Shown here piece after piece: positions 57,306 to 64,000 of a DNA stretch of 64,000 bases. Location: contig OY969109.1 in assembly GCA_963698015.1 (NCBI GenBank), forward strand, positions 2,728,001 through 2,792,000, written 5' to 3'. Position 1 is the first letter of the stretch; each line of letters starts with the position of its first letter. This DNA comes from VAXT01 sp963698015 (lineage in GTDB: Bacteria > Actinomycetota > Thermoleophilia > Gaiellales > Gaiellaceae). Both the position numbers and the translations under genes were made by a program. The notes under the pieces were generated by a model. That model did not search any database and was not told the DNA's origin. It saw only the letters and a list, made by a program, of their open reading frames with translations.

Positions 57306-57932
57306 CTAGGTCGGGCCGATCAGGCCGTTTGCAAGCGCGTAGAGCACGAGCTCGGCCCGCGTCTGCAGGTTGAGCTTCCGCATCACGTGGGCTCGATGCG
57401 TGTCGACGGTCCGAACCGAGATGTAGAGCTGGGCCGCCACCTCCTGATTCGTGTAGCCGAGGGCCAGGAGGAAGAGGACGTCGCGCTCCCGCTCGGAGAG
57501 CTCCTCGGTGAGCGCGGCGGAGTCGGAGACCACGAGATCGCCTCCCAGAGCGGGATCGACGTAGCGCGAGCCCGCGGCCACCCTCCGGATCGCGTCGATG
57601 AGATCGGTATCGGACGCGTGCTTCGCAACGAACCCGGCCGCGCCCGAGTTCAACGACTTCCTGATCGCGCTCGGATTGGTCTGCATCGAGAGCATGATCA
57701 CTCGCGCCTCGGGCGCGACCTTGTGCAGCTCGGGGAGCGCCTCGAAGCCACTCTTTCGTGGCATGACGACGTCGAGCAGGATCACATCGGGCTGAAGCGC
57801 GCGCGCCCGGCTCACCGCCTGGTCGGCCGTCGCCGCATCTCCGACCGCCGTGATGTCGGGCTCGCGCTCGAGCAGAGTGGTGATGCCCGTCCGCAGGACC
57901 GCGTGATCGTCGGTGACGAGAACGCGAATCAC
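57306..57932 (-). CDS. NarL/FixJ-family response regulator
   Basis: 208 residues from GTG 57932 (VIRVLVTDDHAVLRTGITTL). The receiver has phosphoacceptor Asp in VILLDVVMPRKSG and Lys in GFVAKHASDTDLI. The LuxR-type HTH is LSERERDVLFLLALGYTNQE, VAAQLYISVRTVDTHRAHVM. The start overlaps the kinase stop (GTGA). The kinase upstream is its obvious partner. Confidence 0.93.
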   Translation of the reverse strand: MIRVLVTDDHAVLRTGITTLLEREPDITAVGDAATADQAVSRARALQPDVILLDVVMPRKSGFEALPELHKVAPEARVIMLSMQTNPSAIRKSLNSGAAGFVAKHASDTDLIDAIRRVAAGSRYVDPALGGDLVVSDSAALTEELSERERDVLFLLALGYTNQEVAAQLYISVRTVDTHRAHVMRKLNLQTRAELVLYALANGLIGPT

Positions 57933-58558
57933 GAGACGGAGAAGCAGAAGGTCGAAGGGGCCTCGAGCCAGACGTCGCCGCCCCGTTGTCGAACGATTTC
58001 GCGGCACAGGGCGAGCCCGAGCCCGGAGCCGCCGAACTTCGTCGAGTAGGCGCCGAAGATTCGCGCCGCGCTCGCGGGTGGGACTCCCGGGCCGTCATCG
58101 CGAACACAGATCGTCCCGTCGGGGCGCGCGAAGACGTCGACCCGCGAGGCGCCCGCCTCGAGTGCGTTGAGCACGAGGTTGCGGAGCACCGTCCTGGCAA
58201 GCACCTGCGGCAGCGCGACCACCGGAAGGTCGTGCACGACGATGTTCGCTCCGGTCAGAGCGGGATCCTTGGCGAGATCGTGCCGCACCCATTGCATCGC
58301 CGCACCGGCGTCCGTGCGCTCGCTTTCCCGGCCGCGCGCGAGCTCGAGCAGGCTCTCCACGAGCTCCTGCACGGCTTGCGTGTTCTCGAGCGCGGTGCGA
58401 CGCCCCTTCTCGCCGGACGCAGCAAGCGCTCTCTCGGTCACCTTCAGCCGGGTGCGCAGCTCGTGCGCGAGCAGCGAGACGAACGCCTGCGACTCGACGT
58501 ACGCTCGGGCCAGCTCGGTGAAGTCGTCGTGAGTTTCCGTCGCGAGCGCAATGCTCAT
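57929..58558 (-). CDS. Small soluble histidine kinase lacking a sensor domain
   Basis: 209 residues. The His box is VSLLAHELRTRLKVTERALA, N-box LRNLVLNALEAGA, G1 ICVRDDGPGVPPA and G2 FGGSGLGLALCREIVRQ. There is no membrane helix and only about 25 residues before the His box, so the signal must come from a partner protein. ATGA overlaps the upstream phosphoesterase stop and GTGA the downstream regulator start, making a three-gene coupled unit. The DHp-HATPase type normally pairs with OmpR regulators, so the NarL partner is noteworthy. Confidence 0.85.
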   Translation of the reverse strand: MSIALATETHDDFTELARAYVESQAFVSLLAHELRTRLKVTERALAASGEKGRRTALENTQAVQELVESLLELARGRESERTDAGAAMQWVRHDLAKDPALTGANIVVHDLPVVALPQVLARTVLRNLVLNALEAGASRVDVFARPDGTICVRDDGPGVPPASAARIFGAYSTKFGGSGLGLALCREIVRQRGGDVWLEAPSTFCFSVS

Positions 58559-59268
58559 CCGTCGGGCTCCTCAGGTCGGTCGGAGGCGTGCTCGATGCGA
58601 TAGACGACCGGATCGGCCCACTCGCCGAGGGAGCGCATCTTCGCAGCCGCGCGCTCGGTGTCGTATGCGGTTCGTCGAAACTGAATGCCCCCTTCGTGGA
58701 ACAGCGCCCACGCCGCGCGGATATCTCCGTCGAGCGGCGCTCCGACGCTGCCGGGGTTGACGAGCATCGTCCCACCCGGCCCTTGCCGCGCGAACTGGAC
58801 GTGGCTGTGGCCGAACAGGATCGTCCGACCGATGTCGCCGTTCAGCATCTGCTCCTCACCGGCTCGCATGCGGGGGGCGAAGCTCTCGATGTCGGAGATC
58901 GGCGAGCCGTGGCAGACGACGATTCCTTCGAACTCCGCCTGCTGCGGGAGCCCGTAGAGGCGGTCGACAAGCGCGGGCCCGAGGGAGTCCCGCGCTGCCG
59001 TCATGGCGGTCGCCAGAAAGCGCTGAGCGCCGGGCGGGGCTTCCGGCTCTTCCAGCAGCCAGCGCTCGACGTTGCCGCGAATTCGCACGGTGGCCGGCAA
59101 CGCCTCGAGCAGCTCGGCCGTCTCGCACGGCCATGGTCCGATTGCCGCGTAGTCGCCACCCAGCACGTACTTCGTGACGCCGGCCGCCTCGGCCTCGACC
59201 AGAACGGCTTCGAGCGCCGCGAGGTTCCCGTGGATGTCGTACAGGACGGCCGTCAGCGCTCCATTCAC
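58555..59268 (-). CDS. YfcE/ApaH-like metallophosphoesterase
   Basis: 237 residues from GTG 59268 (VNGALTAVLYDIHGNLAALE); GTG 59283 is also in frame. Metal blocks: LYDIHGN, VLGGDYAAIGPWP, IRGNVERWLLEE, VVCHGSPIS and ILFGHSHVQFARQG, then NPGSVGAPLDGD. The usual GNHD is replaced by GNVE, as in many members of this subgroup. It is probably a phosphodiesterase or phosphatase. It is the first gene of the unit with a kinase and a response regulator, so it may take part in the same signalling. Confidence 0.88.
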   Translation of the reverse strand: MNGALTAVLYDIHGNLAALEAVLVEAEAAGVTKYVLGGDYAAIGPWPCETAELLEALPATVRIRGNVERWLLEEPEAPPGAQRFLATAMTAARDSLGPALVDRLYGLPQQAEFEGIVVCHGSPISDIESFAPRMRAGEEQMLNGDIGRTILFGHSHVQFARQGPGGTMLVNPGSVGAPLDGDIRAAWALFHEGGIQFRRTAYDTERAAAKMRSLGEWADPVVYRIEHASDRPEEPDG

Positions 59269-59350
59269 GCTTGCCTCGTTCACGTCATCCAACGTACGCC
59301 TCGCTCCGCTGCCTTCGCTACAGCACAATGACTGAATCGGTACTGCGGAC

Positions 59351-62113
59351 ATGAGTGCGCTTGCCTCAACCATGGCCCTGTACGGTCGCGACAGCGAACT
59401 GGAGATCCTCGACGGCCTCACGTCAGGCATTCGGGAACGCGGCGGCGCGCTGCTCGTCCGCGGCGAGCCCGGTATCGGGAAGTCGACCCTGCTCGCCGAA
59501 TCGAGCCGGCGGGCACAGGAGGCCGGGCTCCGTGTGCTGGCGACCAACGGCGTCGAGAGCGAGGCTCGCCTGCCGTTCGCCGGTCTCCACCAGTTGATCC
59601 GCCCCATCCTGGGCGGCGCCGAGAAGCTAGCGCGGCGTCAGCGCGATGCGCTGCTCGGCGCGTTCGGGATGAGCGAGGTCGACGCACCGAGCCCGTTTCT
59701 GGTCGCGCTGGGCGCGCTCGAGCTCCTGGCCGACGAGGCCCAGCGCACGCCGTTTCTGCTCGTCGTCGACGAAGGCCAGTGGATCGATCGGTCGACAGCC
59801 GGCGTGCTGATCTTCGTCGCCCGCCGCATCGAGTTGGAACCGATCGTGCTCCTCATCGCCGCGCGCGACGGCGCCGAGAACGCCTTCGAAGGCGAGGGCC
59901 TGCCCGAGCTCTCGCTCGGCGATCTCGACGATGCTGCCGCCCTCGAACTGCTCGGAGCGCAGGCCCCGGATCTCGATCGCACGGCGCAGACGATGCTCGT
60001 GCGAGAGGCCCAGGGGAACCCGCTTGCGCTCATCGAGCTGCCGATGTCCCTCCGCGAGGCTCAGCCGAGCAGCGCCTGGTTCTCGGGCGATTTCGCGCTG
60101 ACAGAGCGGCTCGAGCGAGCGTTCGCGGGCAGAAGCGCCGAGTTTCCCGGCGTCAGTCAGACGGCGCTCCTCGTCGCGGCCGTCAACGACGGCAGTCGGC
60201 TCTCCGAAGTGCTTCAAGCTGCCGCCAGGATTGTCGACTCCGAGGTCAAAGTCGACGTTCTGGAGCCGGCAGTCGCGGCTCGGCTCCTCACGCTGGAGGA
60301 TGAGGAAGTCCGGTTCCGTCATCCACTGGTCCGCTCGGCAATCCGCGCCCAGGCGACGTCCGCGGAGCGCCGCGCCGCGCACTCCGCTCTCGCTGAAGTG
60401 CTGGCGGGCGATCCCGACCGAACCGCCTGGCACCGCGCGGCCTCGATCGAAGGCCACGACGGCGACGTTGCGGCAGCCCTCGAAGAAGCGGCCAGGAGAG
60501 CGCTGCGACGAGGGGCGGAGGCGGTTGCCGCCGCAGGGTTCGAGCGCGCGGCCGCCCTGACGCAGGACACGGATGCACGAGCCGCGCTCTTGATCGTCGC
60601 CGCGGACATCGAGGCTCATCTCGGCCGAGCCGACGTGGGGCTCCGCCTCCTGCGTTCCGCCCAAGCTCCAGCCGGTCTGAGTGAGGATCGGCAGATGCAG
60701 CTCGCGTTTGCGACCGAGATACTCGATGAGGCTGCGTGGTCGGGAGCGACGAAGGCCCCAGCCCTCGTCCGTGTTGCCGTGCAGCAACGAGACGCGGGAA
60801 AGACCGAGCTCGCCGCGTACACCTTGCAGAACGCTGCACTGAGGTACTGGTACGGCACCCCCGACCAGTCCGAGCGAGACCAGGTCGTCGCCGCCGCCGA
60901 AAGCCTGGGGATGGCTCCCGAAAACCCCGCGCTGCTCTTCGTCCTTGCACTCGCCGACCCCGTGGGACGGGGCGCGCTCGTCCTCGAGCGCCTGTCGAAG
61001 ATCGCGGTCCCTGCGGATCCGGCTGCCGCTCAAATGGCCGGAGCTGCTGCGCAGGCCGTCTGGGCGCATGATCTCTCGATCCTGTTTCTCACCCCTGCGG
61101 CCGCCGGCCTGCGTGCAATGGGTGCGCTCGGGACTCTCGCTCAGGCTCTGGTCATGCAAGCGTGGGGTTGCGTTCACGTGGCGAACCCTCCGCTCGGGCT
61201 CTCCGCCGCCGAAGAAGCCGAGACCCTGGCACGCGAGACGGGCCAGCCTAGGTGGCTCGCTGCTGCCACGCTCGCCACGGCATCGATCGCCGCGATGCGT
61301 GGGGAATCGTCCGCGGCCGAGATCCTCGCCACGGAGGTCGAGCGCACCTTTCTCCCGGCCGGCGCGAACCCGATGCTCGCACTCGTCCAGTTCGCCCGAG
61401 CGCGGGCCGCACTCGCCGACGGTCGCAATGCGGACGCGTACGACCACGCGAGGCAGATCTTCGACGAGTCCGATCTTGCGTATCACCCGTTTCTCCGCAG
61501 CTGGGCGGTCGCGGATCTCGCAGAGGCAGCGGCTGCCGTCGGAGCGCACGAGGAAGCGCGTGCTCTGATCGCCCCGGTGGAAGCGATCGAGGCAAAGGTC
61601 CACGGGCCGCATCTGCGGGCCGAGCTCGGCGTCGCCCGCGCTCTGCTGGCCGACGACTCGCATGCACCGGATTCATTCGCGGAGGCACTGGCTGCGATCG
61701 AAGCTCCGTGGCCGTACCATCGGGCCCGCCTCTTGCTCGCCCACGGCTCCTGGCTCCGTCGTCACAGAAACGTTGCCGATTCGCGCCGACCCCTCCGCGC
61801 CGCTCGGGATCTCTTCGACGCGCTCGGCTTCGAGCCCGCCGCCGAGCGGGCTCGCCAGGAGCTCCGAGCCTCCGGAGAGACCAGCAGGCGCCGCGTTCCC
61901 GAGGCGTGGGATCAGCTCTCTCCGCAGGAGCTTCAGATCGCGCGCCTGGCCGCCGACGGGCTGACGAATCGAGAGATCGGCCAGCAGCTCTACCTCTCTC
62001 ACCGCACCGTGGCGTCGCACCTCTACCGCGTCTTCCCGAAGCTCGGTGTCACCTCGCGCTCGCAGCTTGCAGCGATGTTCGCTCACGAAAACGGCTCGCC
62101 GGCCGTCGCCTGA
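59351..62113 (+). CDS. Large ATP-binding LuxR-family regulator (LAL type)
   Basis: 920 residues (ATG 59351; ATG 59372 is in frame). N-terminal AAA domain: Walker A LVRGEPGIGKSTLLAESSRR near residue 37 and Walker B FLLVVDEGQWIDRS near 138. The long middle is helical TPR-like. The C-terminal HTH is LSPQELQIARLAADGLTNRE, IGQQLYLSHRTVASHLYRVF. MalT-like regulators of this class respond to small inducers and are abundant in actinomycetes. The universal stress gene 111 bp downstream may be a target. Confidence 0.92.
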   Translation: MSALASTMALYGRDSELEILDGLTSGIRERGGALLVRGEPGIGKSTLLAESSRRAQEAGLRVLATNGVESEARLPFAGLHQLIRPILGGAEKLARRQRDALLGAFGMSEVDAPSPFLVALGALELLADEAQRTPFLLVVDEGQWIDRSTAGVLIFVARRIELEPIVLLIAARDGAENAFEGEGLPELSLGDLDDAAALELLGAQAPDLDRTAQTMLVREAQGNPLALIELPMSLREAQPSSAWFSGDFALTERLERAFAGRSAEFPGVSQTALLVAAVNDGSRLSEVLQAAARIVDSEVKVDVLEPAVAARLLTLEDEEVRFRHPLVRSAIRAQATSAERRAAHSALAEVLAGDPDRTAWHRAASIEGHDGDVAAALEEAARRALRRGAEAVAAAGFERAAALTQDTDARAALLIVAADIEAHLGRADVGLRLLRSAQAPAGLSEDRQMQLAFATEILDEAAWSGATKAPALVRVAVQQRDAGKTELAAYTLQNAALRYWYGTPDQSERDQVVAAAESLGMAPENPALLFVLALADPVGRGALVLERLSKIAVPADPAAAQMAGAAAQAVWAHDLSILFLTPAAAGLRAMGALGTLAQALVMQAWGCVHVANPPLGLSAAEEAETLARETGQPRWLAAATLATASIAAMRGESSAAEILATEVERTFLPAGANPMLALVQFARARAALADGRNADAYDHARQIFDESDLAYHPFLRSWAVADLAEAAAAVGAHEEARALIAPVEAIEAKVHGPHLRAELGVARALLADDSHAPDSFAEALAAIEAPWPYHRARLLLAHGSWLRRHRNVADSRRPLRAARDLFDALGFEPAAERARQELRASGETSRRRVPEAWDQLSPQELQIARLAADGLTNREIGQQLYLSHRTVASHLYRVFPKLGVTSRSQLAAMFAHENGSPAVA

Positions 62114-62224
62114 TCGTCCACTCGGGGTTGCCCTGCGGGACAGCCGCAGGCGATCGGCGGAATCTCCGATGCTCCGGCGCTCCGCGCACGCGACCCTGTC
62201 CTCTCCCGACCGATTGGAGAAACG

Positions 62225-62686
62225 ATGGACGATGCACCGATCCTCATCTGCGACGACGGCTCCAACGGCACTCGAGACGCGATCACCGCGGCCGCCTCGT
62301 TCCTGGCCGGCCGCCACGCTGTCGTCCTGGACGTCGCTCCCGTCATGACCGTCGCCGAGAGCTATGCCGCGTTCGCTCCGATGACGCCCAGCTTCGACGA
62401 GCTCAACCGGGACGACGCGATGACTCGTGCCCGCGCCGGGGCCGAGCTCGCTCGCAAGGCCGGGTTCGACGCCGAGCCGCGGGCAGACGTCGCCGCCCCG
62501 ACCTGGGACGGCATCGTCGAGGTCGGCGAGGAGATCGCGGCCGCCGTGATCGTCATCGGCTCACGCGGGCTCAGCGGCGCGCGAGAGCTGTTCGAAGGGA
62601 GCATGTCCCATGAGGTGGCCGAGCACGCTGGGCGCCCCGTGCTGATCGTTCCCCCGGCTCGCGTCGGCGCAGAGCTGAACTCTTGA
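62225..62686 (+). CDS. Universal stress protein-like
   Basis: 153 residues. It opens PILICDDGSNGTRDAITAAA and closes IVIGSRGLSGARELFEGSMS, HEVAEHAGRPVLIVPP. The last pattern (G-x2-G-x9-G-[ST]) is the ATP-binding motif of ATP-type universal stress proteins. A single domain, with no fused kinase. It follows the LAL regulator on the same strand. Confidence 0.88.
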   Translation: MDDAPILICDDGSNGTRDAITAAASFLAGRHAVVLDVAPVMTVAESYAAFAPMTPSFDELNRDDAMTRARAGAELARKAGFDAEPRADVAAPTWDGIVEVGEEIAAAVIVIGSRGLSGARELFEGSMSHEVAEHAGRPVLIVPPARVGAELNS

Positions 62687-62696
62687 TTCGGGCGGG

Positions 62697-63545
62697 TCAG
62701 GTAGCGACAGGCTCGGACTCGACGATCCACAGGGGCCTGTCGCCGCACTCCACGGCGCGGGCACCATCGCCGGGGTCGGTCAGGCTCGTCCGGAGGAGCT
62801 TCCTGCGCTCCCCGTCGAGCTCCGCGATCGGCCCCGGCACCTTCGCGCTGCCGAAGGTGAGGTACCAGGCTCGAACCTGGTCGTGGATGGTCACCGCCGG
62901 CTGCGACCAGTCGACCGACGCGTAGTCCTCGTCGAACGCGCCCGCCCAGCCGGCCCCGTCCTCGGACTGCGGATCGCCGGGGTCCGCGGCCTCGAGGCGC
63001 TCGAAGACCCGGGGCAGGAGGCTGAGCGCCGCGGGCAGCATCTTCACGCCGATGTGCTCGATGGTGGTGTCCGTGTCCTCGATCGGGACGGTCGTCTCGG
63101 CCAGGATCGGCCCCGTGTCGTAGTCGGCATCCATCCGGTGCCACGTCAGGCCGAACACGTCGTCGCCGTCCCGGAGCGCCCAGGCCATCGGGTACGGGCC
63201 ACGGTGGCGGGGCAGGCGGCCCGGATGCTGGTTGACGGAGCCGAGTCGCGGGACGTCGAGCGCCTCCTGCGGCAGCTTCCACGAGAAGCCCCAACAGAGC
63301 GTGATGTCGAGGTCGAGGCCCCGAAGAAGCGGCGCGACGGCATCGCTGTCCTGCGCGAGCAGGATGCTCAGGCCTCTCGGGCCCGAGCTGTCCGTGACGT
63401 CGCCCCACGGCGGTGGCGGGCGCCCCTCCCCCGCTCTGCGCGCCAGCAGCCAGGCAACTGGTTCGTGGCCCAGCTCCCGCAGTCGTTTCGAGAGCGGCTC
63501 GACGAGCGGCATGACGTTCGAGATGATCGCGATCCGGTAGCCCAT
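62697..63545 (-). CDS. Formyltransferase-fold protein (methionyl-tRNA formyltransferase-like)
   Basis: 282 residues from ATG 63545. The catalytic segment reads GSVNQHPGRLPRHRGPYPMA, WALRDGDDVFGLTWHRMDAD, YDTGPILAETTVPI. It carries the Asn-His pair and the Asp of DTG that define 10-formyl-THF transferases. The N-terminal half (IAIISNVMPLVEPLSKRLRE, LDITLCWGFSWKLPQEAL) is degenerate compared with Fmt. A sugar-amine N-formyltransferase or hydrolase is as likely as tRNA formylation. The ATG overlaps the stop of the glycosidase gene. Confidence 0.82.
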   Translation of the reverse strand: MGYRIAIISNVMPLVEPLSKRLRELGHEPVAWLLARRAGEGRPPPPWGDVTDSSGPRGLSILLAQDSDAVAPLLRGLDLDITLCWGFSWKLPQEALDVPRLGSVNQHPGRLPRHRGPYPMAWALRDGDDVFGLTWHRMDADYDTGPILAETTVPIEDTDTTIEHIGVKMLPAALSLLPRVFERLEAADPGDPQSEDGAGWAGAFDEDYASVDWSQPAVTIHDQVRAWYLTFGSAKVPGPIAELDGERRKLLRTSLTDPGDGARAVECGDRPLWIVESEPVAT

Positions 63546-64000
63546 CAGCGTGTGAGCGGGACGATCGAGCGCCTGTACGCGGCCCGAACGCCCGGATGCC
63601 TCCCGATGTCGAGCCTGCCGCCCGTGCGGCCGTTGTAGAAGCCGATGAACTTCACGCGCCGGTGGCTCCGTACGAACGCAGCGAACGCGCGCACGAAGCC
63701 CGGGTCGTCGAGCGCGACTCCCCACTCCGGGACGACGAAGGGCTTCGACGGATAGGCCTTGTAGAGGTCGTTCGTCCGCACGAACGCGTACGTGCCGAAG
63801 TCGTAGTAGTCGTTCCCGTACGCGTCGAAGAAGCGCAAGCCCGGGAAGTAGTCGCGGAAGCTGTTCCCGCCGACCGGCGGCTCACCGACCGCGAGCGGGT
63901 TCCAGACGACCGTCAGGTTCGGGTACGGGTTCGCCGGGACGTCCTGGTCGACGCCGGGCATCCCGAGCGCCCTGAGCTTCGCGGTCAGCGTCGAGGCCGT
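63545..64000 (-). CDS. Glycoside hydrolase, GH26/GH5-like, 3' part only
   Basis: 152 codons of an ORF open to the window edge. The motif KPFVVPEWGVALDDPGFVRA supplies a probable catalytic Glu in the 'PEWG' setting of clan GH-A mannanases and related enzymes. It is preceded by NPYPNLTVVWNPLAVGEPPV, then DYFPGLRFFDAYGNDYYDFG and FVRTNDLY. It ends with HRRVKFIGFYNGRTGGRLDI. It probably acts on a mannan-like or exopolysaccharide chain. Whether a signal peptide exists cannot be seen. Confidence 0.75.
   Translation of the reverse strand, partial: TASTLTAKLRALGMPGVDQDVPANPYPNLTVVWNPLAVGEPPVGGNSFRDYFPGLRFFDAYGNDYYDFGTYAFVRTNDLYKAYPSKPFVVPEWGVALDDPGFVRAFAAFVRSHRRVKFIGFYNGRTGGRLDIGRHPGVRAAYRRSIVPLTR

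Overview
The window is high-GC bacterial DNA, densely packed with short operons whose genes overlap by ATGA, GTGA or TGATG. The gene content fits a deep-branching actinomycete, most likely Thermoleophilia (Gaiellales or Solirubrobacterales type): a ruvCAB-yebC-pdxTS block, a cbb3-type oxidase with a two-heme cytochrome c subunit, large ATP-binding LuxR regulators, a cyclase-AAA-TPR protein, and secreted proteins with poly-proline linkers and PASTA tails. The taxonomic placement is inferred from content; no rRNA gene is present.

Layout. 1-4432 (minus): an Fe-S assembly factor fragment, then glpX, 2-phosphoglycerate kinase and cyclic 2,3-diphosphoglycerate synthetase, the two-step pathway known from methanogens, and a frameshifted phosphoesterase. 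4492-7578: a PD-(D/E)XK nuclease-like protein, hpt, an M23 peptidase and a zinc-ribbon protein. 7559-17806 (minus): a respiratory block with CcmI-like, CcmF (frameshifted), a CxxxY-type CcmE, a giant oxidase-related membrane protein with an internal duplication, four small proteins, a diheme cytochrome c subunit and CcoN. Three 11-bp-spaced GTCAT repeats separate it from a divergent OmpR-type response regulator and histidine kinase.

19623-30104: a TIM-barrel enzyme, the 981-residue cyclase-type regulator, phosphomannomutase, a thioesterase, D-aminopeptidase, an O-methyltransferase and the bifunctional Rel enzyme. 30154-35757: an MFS exporter with a possible leader peptide and operator, a methyltransferase, recJ and a REP-type palindrome pair. 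35754-42512: ruvCAB, a triple-cupredoxin secreted protein, yebC, pdxT and pdxS. 42528-47154: a secreted phosphoesterase and an FtsH-like protease with a coupled membrane protein.

47463-56760: surface and accessory DNA, including a 1.3-kilo-residue Calx-beta protein with a stretch of about 75 prolines and several small membrane proteins. A CAU-anticodon tRNA lies here, and its 3' half plus terminator recurs, degenerate, 3.3 kb downstream, so the interval looks like a tRNA-targeted islet. 56849-64000: YjbQ, a coupled NarL-type response regulator/kinase/phosphoesterase operon, a large LuxR-type ATPase regulator, a universal stress protein, a formyltransferase and a glycosidase fragment.

Several otherwise well-conserved genes (phosphoesterase, ccmF twice, a signal-peptide protein at 25 kb and probably the region near 10.5 kb) are interrupted by single-base shifts. 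Consensus errors are the simplest explanation, and pseudogene calls here should be read with that in mind.
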